From contig JAPFCR010000001.1 in NCBI GenBank assembly GCA_026169375.1, positions 38,454 to 102,453 on the forward strand: DNA of 64,000 nucleotides, written 5' to 3'. Source of the DNA: Sporosarcina sp. (GTDB lineage: Bacteria > Bacillota > Bacilli > Bacillales_A > Planococcaceae). Position numbers and translations under genes: made by a program. The stretch's first letter is position 1; each line of letters begins with the position of its first letter. Positions 36,608 through 46,138 of this stretch are shown in pieces. The notes below the pieces were generated by a model that saw only the letters and a list, made by a program, of their open reading frames with translations, had not been told where the DNA came from and searched no databases.

Positions 36608-37816
36608 TTATGCCGCCGCAACTTTTTGATCTTTCGGCAGCCACAACCCCACTAAACCAATAATTGGTAAAAACGAAATGACAATCATTGTCTCATAAAC
36701 ACCTATTTGGTCCATTAATATTCCAATTAGAACAGAGCCGATTGCCCCCATTCCAAATGCTAAGCCTACTGTTAACCCTGCCATTGTTCCAATTTTACTC
36801 GGAACAAGCTCTTGTGCGTAAACAACAGTCACAGAAAAACTAAGCATAATGATAAAACCAATCACACTTAATAAAATAACAACCGCCAAAAGTGGGACAT
36901 ACGGAAGTAATAAACAAAGCGGAATGGGTACTGCTAAAGAAAGGATAATGACATTTTTTCGACCAATTTTATCCGCAATGGGTCCCCCGAAAAATGTACC
37001 TGCTGCTCCTAACGCTAAAAATAAAAAGATGACAATTTGTCCTTTAGAAATTGTTAACCCATAAGATTCCATCAAATGAAATATATAAAAGTTTGTAATA
37101 CTAATTACATAAAATGAACGCGCAAATATAATCATAATTAATAAGCCGAGTGCAAATCCTATTTGTTTCTTTGTTAACTCACCAAGCGAAGACAATAAAA
37201 CTTTTTTACGATTGTTTTTCTTCTCTAGCTCAAGCTGCTCTTTATACCATGCAGATATTTTCAGTAAAATAAAAACTGCAAGCGCTGCAACTAAAATAAA
37301 AATAGCAGCCCCTCTTTGCCCAAATGGAACTAATATGTATGCACTAATTAATGGCGCCAGTGCTTGTCCTGTGTTACCGCCAACTTGGAAGATCGATTGT
37401 GATAATCCACGCTTCGAACCTGCTGACATAAAAGATACCCGCGATCCTTCTGGATGAAATACTGCCGAGCCAAATCCTAAACAAACGACAAATACTAAAA
37501 TCATCCAATATTCAGGTGCGAATGCAAGACCCGCAATACCAATTAATGAAAATGTCATTCCAATTGGTAATGCATACGGTTTTGGTTTTTTATCGCTATA
37601 ATAACCAACAACTGGTTGTAAAACAGACGCTACCATATTTAAAACGAATGCAATAAGGCCTAACTGTGTAAATGTGAGCGCCATGCTTTCTTCTAAAATA
37701 GGAAACATTGCAGGAATGACAGCTTGCAATGAATCATTCAATAAGTGTGCACCCCCTATCGCAAACATAACTGGATAGACCGGGTTTCCACTCATCGAAG
37801 ACTCTTTTACAGACAT
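36608..37816 (-). CDS. MFS transporter, fosmidomycin-resistance (Fsr) type
   Basis: 402-residue major facilitator. The first helix HLLNDSLQAVIPAMFPIL, the motif QPVVGYYSDKKPKPYALPIG, and GSAVFHPEGSRVSFMSAGSKRGLSQSIFQVGGNTGQALAPL are characteristic of the Fsr/FsmA group. This group was named for E. coli Fsr, an efflux pump; whether fosmidomycin is a real substrate here is unknown. Upstream is a second MFS gene on the same strand, 128 bases away. Confidence 0.85.
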   Translation of the reverse strand: MSVKESSMSGNPVYPVMFAIGGAHLLNDSLQAVIPAMFPILEESMALTFTQLGLIAFVLNMVASVLQPVVGYYSDKKPKPYALPIGMTFSLIGIAGLAFAPEYWMILVFVVCLGFGSAVFHPEGSRVSFMSAGSKRGLSQSIFQVGGNTGQALAPLISAYILVPFGQRGAAIFILVAALAVFILLKISAWYKEQLELEKKNNRKKVLLSSLGELTKKQIGFALGLLIMIIFARSFYVISITNFYIFHLMESYGLTISKGQIVIFLFLALGAAGTFFGGPIADKIGRKNVIILSLAVPIPLCLLLPYVPLLAVVILLSVIGFIIMLSFSVTVVYAQELVPSKIGTMAGLTVGLAFGMGAIGSVLIGILMDQIGVYETMIVISFLPIIGLVGLWLPKDQKVAAA

Positions 37817-37920
37817 TTTACTTCTTCACCTCTCCTTTTCCTTCTATCGGAACAGTATAGCCTATTTTACCTGATTATTGTGCGAATTAAGCATTATTTA
37901 TTATAATTCTTTGGCAATAC

Positions 37921-37951
37921 AAAAAACTACCCACGATGAGATAGTTTTTTT
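37921..37951 (-). terminator. Weak terminator after the histidine phosphatase gene
   Basis: AAAAAACTA and TAGTTTTTT form a 9-bp AT-rich stem; T-run present on the minus strand. Confidence 0.4.
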
Positions 37952-37952
37952 A

Positions 37953-38525
37953 TCAGTTTAAATGCTTCACGCAGTTTAATAAAATACATCGATTCTGATC
38001 ATTTAATGTAATAATCGTAAGGGAGGCATTTTTAATCTCTCCATGAAAACGAACGGTTGGACATAAAACTTGGATCACTTTCTTTATAAAACTACCATGA
38101 CTTACAACGAGCACTTTCTTGTGAGTACCATCTTTTTTCACTTCGTCAATAAAAGACATGATTCTTTGCATGACTCGTTCATCTCTTTCTATACCGAGTG
38201 GAAGATTTCTCCATAACCCGCCCCATTTTCGAACCCGATCCATTTCTGTTGTGCCTTCTTTTCTACCTTCTCCAACTTCTCTTAACCGATAATCAGTTCT
38301 TACTTTGAGGCGCGGTTGCTTTGACGCAATCAATTCAGCTGTCTCTCTTGCGCGTTGAAGTGGACTTGTATATATTAAACCCCAACTTTCAAAAGAAAGC
38401 CTCTCCCCTAATTTTCGAGCCATTTGAATGCCTTCCTCATCTAAAGGGATGTCAATTGCACCTTGTGTACGACCTTCTTTATTCCACTTTGTAATTCCAT
38501 GTCGAATAAAACCAATCATTAACAA
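37953..38525 (-). CDS. Histidine phosphatase family protein
   Basis: Phosphoglycerate-mutase-like phosphatase of 190 residues. The catalytic RHG is at residues 8-10 (IGFIRHGITKWN), the second motif is TSPLQRARETAELI, a conserved glutamate lies in REVGEGRKEG and the second catalytic histidine in VVSHGSFIKKV. It is 4 bases downstream of the YitT-like gene, so probably co-transcribed. The substrate (sugar phosphate, nucleotide or other) is unknown. Confidence 0.85.
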   Translation of the reverse strand: MLMIGFIRHGITKWNKEGRTQGAIDIPLDEEGIQMARKLGERLSFESWGLIYTSPLQRARETAELIASKQPRLKVRTDYRLREVGEGRKEGTTEMDRVRKWGGLWRNLPLGIERDERVMQRIMSFIDEVKKDGTHKKVLVVSHGSFIKKVIQVLCPTVRFHGEIKNASLTIITLNDQNRCILLNCVKHLN

Positions 38526-38529
38526 TCTT

Positions 38530-39141
38530 TCACGCCCTTACTGATTCATTAAAAAACATTTGTCTATTTGTCGCTACGATTATGCTAATGGTCACTCCAA
38601 TGACAAACACTGTCAGTAATGATAAGAAAAAAGGTGTTGAAGGCACAATCACACGTCCAATCGTAACAACGATAAAATCAAAGCTTAAAATAACGATTCC
38701 TGTATTCACCGACATTTTTTCTGCTAACATTTGTGCAAGTAAATCTAATCCACCAATACTTACCTCTGAACGTAGCATGATACCAGCGCCTATCCCAATA
38801 ATCACTCCACCGCTTAGCGCACTAAATAATGGTGTGAGAACGACAACCTCATTTAACCATTTAGAAGACGAAAAAATATCAATCATAAATGATGAACATA
38901 GCATACCATGGAGACCATTATAAAAGAATGGACGGTATAAAAACCAGGCTAAGATAAAGACTGGAATGCTAATCAGTAAAAATGTCAACCCAACTTTCAC
39001 ATATAAAACGTAGTGAATAATCAAACTAATCCCTAGTGCACCGCCCTCTAGCAATCCAAATGGCACGAGAAATCCATTAATCCCAATCCCAATTAACAAA
39101 CTACCCATCAATATTGTGAGTCCTTTTTTAAACAATTCCAT
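38530..39141 (-). CDS. YitT-family membrane protein
   Basis: 203-residue protein with about five hydrophobic segments and the YitT blocks IGINGFLVPFGLLEGGALGISLI near the start and GGVIIGIGAGIMLRSEVSIGGLDLLAQM. It carries only the membrane domain; the C-terminal DUF2179 cytoplasmic domain of many YitT proteins (~280 residues) is absent, so this is the short form. It is the first gene of a pair with the histidine phosphatase. Transport function is suspected for the family but unproven. Confidence 0.85.
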   Translation of the reverse strand: MELFKKGLTILMGSLLIGIGINGFLVPFGLLEGGALGISLIIHYVLYVKVGLTFLLISIPVFILAWFLYRPFFYNGLHGMLCSSFMIDIFSSSKWLNEVVVLTPLFSALSGGVIIGIGAGIMLRSEVSIGGLDLLAQMLAEKMSVNTGIVILSFDFIVVTIGRVIVPSTPFFLSLLTVFVIGVTISIIVATNRQMFFNESVRA

Positions 39142-39251
39142 GACAAGCTCCTATTTCATTGTTTTGTACACTATATGATTGATCAGCCCATTTCTTCACT
39201 ACTTTTAACAAAAAATATTTCCGCCCAAGTATTCACAAAATTTGACCACTA

Positions 39252-39292
39252 AAAAACAGCTTACTCATCAATGATTGACGGATAAGCTGTTC
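39252..39292 (-). terminator. Terminator of the dicarboxylate symporter gene
   Basis: Minus strand AACAGCTTA...TAAGCTGTT stem followed by a T-run. Confidence 0.75.
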
Positions 39293-39362
39293 TTACTTCT
39301 TTTTAATTCTTCACGATTATCATTTTCATAGTTTCAGTTATACTCGCTTGAACGACTCTTAC

Positions 39363-40592
39363 TTAATTTTGAGTCGATCCTATTTCTTCTTCAGTAACTT
39401 TCTCTGATCCTGCCACAACAACCGCTGCTGATGCGTCTCCGACAATATTCAAAGTTGTACGCATCATGTCAAGTACTCGGTCAATTCCTGCAATAAGTGC
39501 AATTCCTTCAAGTGGCATATTAACTGAAGTTAAAACCATCGCAAGCATAATCATGCCAGCACCTGGTACTCCCGCTGTCCCAATTGATGCTAGAACTGTT
39601 GTTAAAACAACTGTTAATAATTGCATAAATGTTAAATCTAAACTATAAAACTGTGCGATAAAAATAACTGCAACACCTTGGTATATTGCAGTTCCGTCCA
39701 TGTTAATTGTTGCGCCGAGTGGCAAGACAAAACTTGCTATTTTATTTGGTACACCGAGTGTTTCAGTCGTATTTTTAATTGTGACAGGTAATGTACCAGC
39801 ACTACTCGCCGTACTAAATGCTACAAGTGCAGCTGGGGAAATTCCTTTAAAGAAATGCAACGGACTCATCCCGCCCCACGCTTTCACTGCTAATGAATAA
39901 ACGATCAATGCATGTAGTATACAAGCGAGATAAACAGCTAAAATTACTTTCAATAAAGGAAGTAGAACTGAGATTCCATATTGACCAATAATTGGAGCAA
40001 GTAATCCTAATATCCCGATCGGTGCAAATTTCATGACGATTCCTGTGATTTTATACATAATTTCTGCAAATCCATCAAAAAAGCGGTACACAGGCTGTGC
40101 TTTTTCACCAACAAACGTAATCCCTAAACCGATAAATAGAGCGAAAAAGATTACTTGTAAAATATTCCCACTAGATAAAGCATCAAATGGATTTTCTGGA
40201 ATAATATTAAGTAACGTTGCAACTGCACCATCTTGTTCTTGTGTCGCAACTTCTGGAATTTCTAAATTATCTGTCGGAATATCTACACCTTTTCCTGGTG
40301 AAATTCCGTAAGCTACCGCTAATCCTATTGTAATTGCTACCGCTGTCGTCCCTAAATAATAAATAATTGTTTTTAACCCAATTCGCCCCAACTGTTTTGG
40401 GTCTGATGAACTTGCAACACCTACTACAAGCGTCGACAAAATTAAAGGAACGATAATAAATTTAATTAAACGTAAAAATAAATCCCCGAGCGGCTTTAGA
40501 AAATCAATTGAACTACCAAATATACTTCCTAGAATGATTGCTAATACAAAAGCAATAAAAATTTGTGTCACTAGATTAAATTTAATTTTCAT
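39363..40592 (-). CDS. Dicarboxylate/amino acid:cation symporter (GltP/GltT type)
   Basis: DAACS-family transporter of 409 residues. The hairpin serine stretch AFSTASSAGTLPVTI, NMDGTAIYQGVAVIFIAQ and ASIGTAGVPGAGMIML are the conserved substrate- and ion-binding regions, matching glutamate/aspartate carriers (GltP, GltT) and C4-dicarboxylate carriers. The N-terminus lacks a cleavable signal. Monocistronic with its own terminator. Glutamate or aspartate is the likelier substrate, but this is inference. Confidence 0.9.
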   Translation of the reverse strand: MKIKFNLVTQIFIAFVLAIILGSIFGSSIDFLKPLGDLFLRLIKFIIVPLILSTLVVGVASSSDPKQLGRIGLKTIIYYLGTTAVAITIGLAVAYGISPGKGVDIPTDNLEIPEVATQEQDGAVATLLNIIPENPFDALSSGNILQVIFFALFIGLGITFVGEKAQPVYRFFDGFAEIMYKITGIVMKFAPIGILGLLAPIIGQYGISVLLPLLKVILAVYLACILHALIVYSLAVKAWGGMSPLHFFKGISPAALVAFSTASSAGTLPVTIKNTTETLGVPNKIASFVLPLGATINMDGTAIYQGVAVIFIAQFYSLDLTFMQLLTVVLTTVLASIGTAGVPGAGMIMLAMVLTSVNMPLEGIALIAGIDRVLDMMRTTLNIVGDASAAVVVAGSEKVTEEEIGSTQN

Positions 40593-40706
40593 TCTCTCAT
40601 TACCTCCCTCTATAAATATTCTCCCACCTTTATTACTTTATCATATACAATTGAAAGTGGATACATGAATAATTTTAATATTTCCACTCCTCTTTTTATT
40701 AAAACA

Positions 40707-40743
40707 AAAACGTCTTTCGCAATTTGCACGAAAGACGTTTTAT
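40707..40743 (-). terminator. Terminator after the DUF4870 gene
   Basis: AAAACGTCTTTCG...CGAAAGACGTTTT stem with flanking A/T runs; 12 bases after the stop. Confidence 0.85.
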
Positions 40744-40754
40744 AAAATCATTCT

Positions 40755-41060
40755 TTAGAAGAATCCTTTAACAATTGGATATTCATAATGCTCCCCGCTT
40801 AATGATTTAATAATTCCTATGATTGGAACGATAAACCACATAAGACCAAAGCCTATTAAAAATGGAATCCCTATTAAAAGTGCTGAAAAGATTACTGAAA
40901 TCCAAATGAGTACACCAATGACTAATTGAAATAGAACTGCTTGAATCGACACTCTTTTTACAAGTTCATCATCTGCTATTAAGAATACAATAATCGGGAC
41001 TAAATATGGTGCGAAAAATGCACTCGCATGAACGAGTACGCGCATTCCTTTGTTTTCCAT
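40755..41060 (-). CDS. DUF4870 membrane protein
   Basis: 101-residue protein with three hydrophobic segments (AFFAPYLVPIIVFLI; LVIGVLIWISVIFSALLIGIPFLIG; LMWFIVPIIGIIKSL) and the DUF4870/TIC20-like pattern HASAFFAPYLVPIIVF. ATG follows AGGGAGG. Alone on its strand. Function unknown. The 254-base stretch upstream (41061-41314) shows nothing I can support beyond AT-rich spacer and weak hairpins. Confidence 0.75.
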   Translation of the reverse strand: MENKGMRVLVHASAFFAPYLVPIIVFLIADDELVKRVSIQAVLFQLVIGVLIWISVIFSALLIGIPFLIGFGLMWFIVPIIGIIKSLSGEHYEYPIVKGFF

Positions 41061-41314
41061 TAGAAAAACCTCCCTATGATTTGTCTAACTTATTATACGA
41101 TTGAACTGACAATAAGTTTCACATTCGTAGTTATTACTCTTATTCAGACAAATTGTAACAAGAAATGTCATTGAATCCCCTACAAGCAGGAAGACCTTTC
41201 ACTGAACTGTAAAATATTTGTCTCTCTCCTTGTGATAGAAGTAAGAGACTTCTACTGAAAGCAAATCATACTTTCCAGCAAGTGAACAGACTCTTTCGTC
41301 AACTTAACATATAA

Positions 41315-41797
41315 TTATTTAGCAGCAAATGTTTTTGGCATCACGACCGCCACAACTTCCCCAGTTGCACATAGCTCATCTTCTGCGAATACTTCTACCA
41401 AAACCTTCCACTTTTTCGGATGAATCTCTTCAATTTCACCAACAGCTTTCAATCTCTTTCCATGAGGTGTTGGCTTTAAAAAATTCACATTCAATGATGC
41501 TGTAACAAATCGTGGAGGTTCTTCACCGCTTCCAGGTTCAAAACCATTTTTCCTGTGTAACGCTAAGGATGCTGAACCCGTTCCATGACAATCCACGAAA
41601 GATGCAATTCCGCCCCCATAAACAAAACCTGGAATCGCAATCTCCTTTTCTGTTGGTGTATGATAGGTCACCGTCTGACTTCCTTCCCATCCTGTACGGA
41701 AATGATAACCATCTTCATTCAATCGACCGCAACCTAAACACCAAGCAAAATCATCAGGATATTCATCTTGAATTGCGTGTACAACTTTTTCTCCCAT
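41315..41797 (-). CDS. PaaI-type hotdog thioesterase
   Basis: 160-residue hotdog-fold protein. Family features include CLGCGRLNEDGYHFR near the start, GFVYGGGIASFVDCHGTGSAS (the GG-x-x-A-x-x-D catalytic helix region), VTASLNVNFLKPTP and the C-terminal strand KWKVLVEVFAEDELCATGEVVAVVM. It probably hydrolyses an acyl-CoA; the substrate is unknown. Monocistronic. Confidence 0.82.
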   Translation of the reverse strand: MGEKVVHAIQDEYPDDFAWCLGCGRLNEDGYHFRTGWEGSQTVTYHTPTEKEIAIPGFVYGGGIASFVDCHGTGSASLALHRKNGFEPGSGEEPPRFVTASLNVNFLKPTPHGKRLKAVGEIEEIHPKKWKVLVEVFAEDELCATGEVVAVVMPKTFAAK

Positions 41798-41963
41798 TTT
41801 AACACACTCCCCTTCAAGTATTTAAAATTATTATAACATTCAAAACATGTTTTTCATTGTTTATTTATAACATTTAATCGAGTTCTCAATAATTTTATAA
41901 AATTGATTCGTAAAAGATGTTTGGTTGCGTATAGTATAGAAACGACATGCAGGAGGAATTACG

Positions 41964-42404
41964 ATGAAAATACGCGGATTACTATTACTTGCACTTATGA
42001 TTGGCGGTGCTTATATGATGTTTCAAACTTATCAAAACGACGAACCAAAAGAATTTTCGGAAATTTTAGATGCGAAAAAACCTTCTTTTAACTCACTCAC
42101 TTTTACAAAACCAACTAAAAATGGAACGAATGTTGAATCTTGGGTCGTCGATGAACCAAAGGAAATTGAAACGCTTTTAAGCTTCTTGCAAAATTATCAT
42201 GTACGGAAATTACAGCCTGAAGAAATAAATATTCATGATCATGTCAATCATTTTAGTATTCAACTTCACGATGAAAATGGACGAGAATTAAGCATTATGG
42301 TTAGTGAAGACTTAATTATTCAAGATGATGTTTTATATTACGAAGTCGTTGATGGGCCATTGGATATGAAGTGGCTTTTATCATTTTTTATAAATAACCA
42401 GTAG
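41964..42404 (+). CDS. Membrane-anchored protein of unknown function
   Basis: 146-residue protein with an N-terminal membrane anchor (LLLLALMIGGAYMMF) and a soluble exported domain. No family is recognised. ATG follows AGGAGG 8 bases upstream. The mature part has an alternating beta-strand pattern ending in DGPLDMKWLLSFF. It converges on the DoxX gene with a shared terminator. It may be a Gram-positive conserved hypothetical protein. Confidence 0.65.
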   Translation: MKIRGLLLLALMIGGAYMMFQTYQNDEPKEFSEILDAKKPSFNSLTFTKPTKNGTNVESWVVDEPKEIETLLSFLQNYHVRKLQPEEINIHDHVNHFSIQLHDENGRELSIMVSEDLIIQDDVLYYEVVDGPLDMKWLLSFFINNQ

Positions 42405-42406
42405 GG

Positions 42407-42443
42407 AAAAATTCAACGGCTATGTTCATTGGCCGTTGAATTT
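42407..42443. terminator. Bidirectional terminator
   Basis: AAATTCAACGGC and GCCGTTGAATTT form a 12-bp perfect stem between convergent genes. Confidence 0.85.
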
Positions 42444-42475
42444 CACCTTATCTTATATTGTAGCTCAAGAGCCTA

Positions 42476-43036
42476 TTAATCCTTATATTTGACGGACCAT
42501 GGTGTGCCTAATTTTGGCAATGCCCAACGGTCTAAGCCATACCAACCTGCTACTTTCCATGCCATAATAATTAAAAGTGCAATCATAAACATAATCGGGT
42601 TCGTACTCACTGTTCCTGCCATTAAAAATGACATATTCATCGTTGCACCAAAGAATGCTGCAATACCCGTTAATAATCCAACAATTAACCCTAATCCTAC
42701 GAGCACTTCTCCCCAGGCAACCATATAGGAAAATGGCACCGCATTCGGAATGACAACGCTTTCCAAAAATGCTGCATACCAACTAGCAACGTCCCCTTCT
42801 TCAACCTTTGCTAAAGCACCTCCCATAAATCCTTCTATTGCGACACCTGCGTTTTCTCCAGTCCAAGCATCTGATGTCACTTTCCCAATTCCCGCCATCA
42901 ACCAAGAGTACCCAAGATAAACCCTTAAAACTAACCAAATCCATGCTGATGTCGTATTTGAAAATAGCCAACTCGAAAGTGGATTTTCATCTACAATCAC
43001 ATTTTTTCCAACTTGTTTTTTTCTCAATTCAACCAT
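42476..43036 (-). CDS. DoxX-family membrane protein
   Basis: 186-residue DoxX protein when started at ATG 43036, which is preceded by GGAGGTG; the longer frame lacks a ribosome site. Four hydrophobic segments, with the DoxX blocks RVYLGYSWLMAGIGKV, WGEVLVGLGLIVGLLTGIAAFFGATMN and NPIMFMIALLIIMAW. Members are linked to quinone, thiosulfate or respiratory functions (DoxD subunit of archaeal TQO), but most Bacillales copies have no assigned role. Confidence 0.85.
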   Translation of the reverse strand: MVELRKKQVGKNVIVDENPLSSWLFSNTTSAWIWLVLRVYLGYSWLMAGIGKVTSDAWTGENAGVAIEGFMGGALAKVEEGDVASWYAAFLESVVIPNAVPFSYMVAWGEVLVGLGLIVGLLTGIAAFFGATMNMSFLMAGTVSTNPIMFMIALLIIMAWKVAGWYGLDRWALPKLGTPWSVKYKD

Positions 43037-43224
43037 TTTTTCACCTCCTAAATAATTAATCAAATCTCCCAAAACTAATAGATTGGAAGATATAATATAA
43101 AACTTTAGCACTATTTACATTTTTTTCAACTAAAAGCATTTTCATCCCATATAATTGGATTTCTGTGCTGAAACACTTCTTTTCTTATATACTATAAGTA
43201 TTAGCCTTTAAAGGAGTGCAATCA

Positions 43225-43530
43225 TTGGACCAACAATCTATCCAAGACTTTATTATCCAAAAATATCAAGACGAAGAACGAACGATGGTGCATATTTTCG
43301 TAGAATGGTGTCGTAACCATAAACTTGATCCGCATATGATTTATCATCTCGCTTATCCTGAACAAGAGGAAAACCTTATACTTACTGAAATTATAAATGA
43401 GCTAGATGACCAAGCACCCGTTCATATTCCAAACGAAACATTACTTGAAATTCTTCAAGTATTTGGCAATAACGATCTTGCTTTTGTTGTTGCTGAATTC
43501 ATCAGTAAATCTTCTGAAAATAAAAATTAG
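43225..43530 (+). CDS. Small conserved-type hypothetical protein
   Basis: 101-residue acidic protein started at TTG 43225 (GGAG 8 bases upstream; the GTG at 43216 overlaps that site). No signal peptide, membrane segment or recognised motif; predicted mainly helical, with WCRNHKLDPHMIYHLAYPEQEE in the middle. It lies 109 bases upstream of pepF on the same strand. I do not recognise the family. Confidence 0.6.
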   Translation: MDQQSIQDFIIQKYQDEERTMVHIFVEWCRNHKLDPHMIYHLAYPEQEENLILTEIINELDDQAPVHIPNETLLEILQVFGNNDLAFVVAEFISKSSENKN

Positions 43531-43639
43531 CTTTTACATTCTATTTATTCTGCTATATACTTATAAATAATTCGACTATCGTAATAACTAAAGTCGAAGT
43601 TAAATTGATGTGTAAACGTAGGAAAAGGAGAGATGGCAA

Positions 43640-45457
43640 TTGGTCAAGTCTTTACCATTAAGATCAGAAGTAAGTGTAGAAGAAACATGGAATTTAAATG
43701 ATTTATTCAAAACTGAAGAAGACTATGAAGTAGCGATTCATAATTTAGAAAAAGAAGTTAAAAAGTACACTGAAACATTCCAAGGAAAAATTGTCGACGT
43801 TACATCAGCAATTGAAGCGCTAAAAGGTTATGAACGAATTGCTGCAAATATCGTTCCAATTAGCACGTATACGAATTTAGCGATGAGTACCGACCAAACA
43901 AATGACGAGGCGCAAATGCGTGCCAGTAAATTCGGGTCAATTTCCGCTAAGATCAGTAGTCAGCTTTCTTTCATCAATAGTGAACTATTAGCGCTACCAA
44001 CTGATGTATTAGAAGAAGCTATGAAACAATCAAGTGACTATCAACACTTTTTAGAAAAGTTAATTCGCCAAAAGCAATATCAACTTCACCCTGAAGCCGA
44101 AAAGGCATTAGCTTCTTACTCGGCAACATTTCAAGCACCATACGGCTTGTATAATACGACTAAAATGGTCGATATGGCATTTGATGACTTTATAGTAGAC
44201 GGAAAAAATTATCCTTTAAGCTACGTTTCTTTTGAAGGCGATTGGGAATCAGAGCCAGATACAAAGAAACGCCGCGCCGCATTTGAAGGATTTTCGGCGA
44301 AGCTAAGAGAATACCAACACACAACAGCAAAAACGTATGACATGCATGTGCAGACTGAAAAAACGACGGCTGACTTACGTGGATATGACTCAGTCATTGA
44401 TTATTTACTGTTCAATCAAGAAGTTGACTCTTCTATGTATCACCGTCAAATTGACCTAATTATGAAAGAGTTAGCACCACATATGCGAAAGTATGCGAAA
44501 CTACTTCAAAAAGTACATGGTTTAGAGAAAATGACGTTTGCAGACTTAAAGATTCCTTTAGATCCAAATTATGAACCGAAAATCACCATTGCAGAATCGA
44601 AAAAGTACATCGATGAAGGGCTTGCAGTCATGGGCGATCATTACATCGATATGGTCGACCGGTCCTATAAAGAGCGTTGGACTGATTTTGCACAAAATAA
44701 AGGAAAGTCAACAGGTGCATTTTGTTCAAGTCCACACGGTTATCATCCGTATATTTTAATTTCATGGACGGGTAGTATGGAAGACGTCTTTGTTTTAGCC
44801 CATGAACTTGGGCATGCTGGACATTTCTATCATGCAAACGCTGAACAAAACGTATTCAATTCACGCCCCTCGATGTACTTTATCGAAGCGCCTTCAACGA
44901 TGAACGAAATGTTGATGGCTAATCATTTATTAAAAAATTCTGAGGATCTGAAATTTAAACGATGGGTGATTTCTTCGATTGTTGCAAGAACGTATTACCA
45001 TAACTTTGTGACGCACTTGCTTGAAGGCGCTTATCAACGTAAAGTTTATGAACGCATCGATGAAGGTGGCAGCGTAAATGCAAACGTTCTTAATACGTTA
45101 AAGCGTGAGGTGCTTGAAGAGTTCTGGGGTGACGACGTAGAGATCAATGACGGGGCAGAACTTACATGGATGCGACAACCACATTATTATATGGGACTTT
45201 ACCCGTATACTTATAGTGCGGGTCTCACAATTTCTACTCAAGTTTCGAAACGTATTCTGAAAGAGGGACAACCTGCCGTCGATGATTGGATTGAAGTATT
45301 AAAAGCTGGCGGTACAAAAACTCCTGCTGAACTTGCTCAAATGGCTGGCGTTGACATTACAACTGAACAGCCACTTCGAGATACAATTGCTTATATCGGG
45401 GAATTAATTGACCATTTAGTTGAATTAACAGAAGAAATTGAGTCTGCAAAAAAATAA
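43640..45457 (+). CDS. pepF: Oligoendopeptidase F
   Basis: Zinc metallopeptidase of family M3B, 605 residues, normal length. The HEXXH zinc motif is HELGHAGHF at about residues 388-396, with the downstream glutamate in FIEAPSTMNEMLMANHLL. The N-terminus RSEVSVEETWNLNDLF is characteristic of PepF. TTG 43640 has GGAG about 9 bases upstream. It cleaves short peptides in the cytoplasm, a logical partner for the opp importer, though unlinked to it. A terminator follows. Confidence 0.95.
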   Translation: MVKSLPLRSEVSVEETWNLNDLFKTEEDYEVAIHNLEKEVKKYTETFQGKIVDVTSAIEALKGYERIAANIVPISTYTNLAMSTDQTNDEAQMRASKFGSISAKISSQLSFINSELLALPTDVLEEAMKQSSDYQHFLEKLIRQKQYQLHPEAEKALASYSATFQAPYGLYNTTKMVDMAFDDFIVDGKNYPLSYVSFEGDWESEPDTKKRRAAFEGFSAKLREYQHTTAKTYDMHVQTEKTTADLRGYDSVIDYLLFNQEVDSSMYHRQIDLIMKELAPHMRKYAKLLQKVHGLEKMTFADLKIPLDPNYEPKITIAESKKYIDEGLAVMGDHYIDMVDRSYKERWTDFAQNKGKSTGAFCSSPHGYHPYILISWTGSMEDVFVLAHELGHAGHFYHANAEQNVFNSRPSMYFIEAPSTMNEMLMANHLLKNSEDLKFKRWVISSIVARTYYHNFVTHLLEGAYQRKVYERIDEGGSVNANVLNTLKREVLEEFWGDDVEINDGAELTWMRQPHYYMGLYPYTYSAGLTISTQVSKRILKEGQPAVDDWIEVLKAGGTKTPAELAQMAGVDITTEQPLRDTIAYIGELIDHLVELTEEIESAKK

Positions 45458-45467
45458 ATATATGATA

Positions 45468-45505
45468 AAAAAGCAGTCGCTAAAGATAAACGACTGCTTT
45501 TTAAT
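45468..45505 (+). terminator. Terminator of pepF
   Basis: AAAAAGCAGTCG...CGACTGCTTTTT stem with T-run. Confidence 0.85.
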
Positions 45506-45520
45506 TTATATTTATACGCA

Positions 45521-45671
45521 TCATGTTCCGCTTTTTTCATAAAGAGTTAAGCTTTCTATTGCTTTTGTAGAGGGATTGTCTTTTCCTTCAATTTTCTAGT
45601 TTCGTAAAGTCATTCGATATATACGGTGGATATTCGATGTTTTCCTTCACGTATTTAACCTTTTCAACTGA
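45521..45671 (-). pseudogene. Possible decayed coding remnant
   Basis: On the minus strand one frame reads SVEKVKYVKENIEYPPYISN and on to a stop near 45599; a neighbouring frame continues with IEGKDNPSTKAIESLTLYEK and stops at 45521. Residue choice in both looks protein-like, as if a frameshift split a small gene. I cannot name a family and no intact start is clear. Confidence 0.25.
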
Positions 45672-45686
45672 TTAGACAGCCTCACC

Positions 45687-46130
45687 TTACCAAAACATTG
45701 GTTTTTGTACCATTAACCAAAGCATAATAATCATTAGTCCTATATAGATCCAAGTAGTGCGTTTTAACTTATGTAGGACCCACAATTTATCGATACCAGG
45801 ATCGTGAAAACGTCGAATGACTCTTGTAAAACCTGTTGCCAAAAATACACCTGACAAGCCCATGACAATAATTGTCATAACGACCCAGGAAGTGTACCAT
45901 GGCCAAGGCCCAAGTAAAATCAAAAGCACACCAGTAACTACTAGTACATGACCTGCATGCATAACGATTCTAATAATTACATCAATCATGGAAAAATAAA
46001 TTTCTTCTTCCGCCTCGCCCTTCTGGATCAAGCGGTTGATAAGTGGAATGATTATGAACAGTGGTCCTATTGACAGAACTGCACTGACAACGTGTGAAAA
46101 CACAATCGTTGTATAGAAGTCAATAATCAT
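45687..46130 (-). CDS. DUF2269-like integral membrane protein
   Basis: 147 residues with four hydrophobic segments (TTIVFSHVVSAVLSIGPLFIIIPLI; MHAGHVLVVTGVLLILLG; SWVVMTIIVMGLSGVFLA; IYIGLMIIMLWLMV) and a conserved-looking histidine in the first. This topology resembles the DUF2269/CopD-like group of predicted membrane proteins. It starts 8 bases after the ASCH-domain gene, so the two are probably co-transcribed. Function unknown. Confidence 0.65.
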   Translation of the reverse strand: MIIDFYTTIVFSHVVSAVLSIGPLFIIIPLINRLIQKGEAEEEIYFSMIDVIIRIVMHAGHVLVVTGVLLILLGPWPWYTSWVVMTIIVMGLSGVFLATGFTRVIRRFHDPGIDKLWVLHKLKRTTWIYIGLMIIMLWLMVQKPMFW

Positions 46131-46138
46131 TTATTGAA

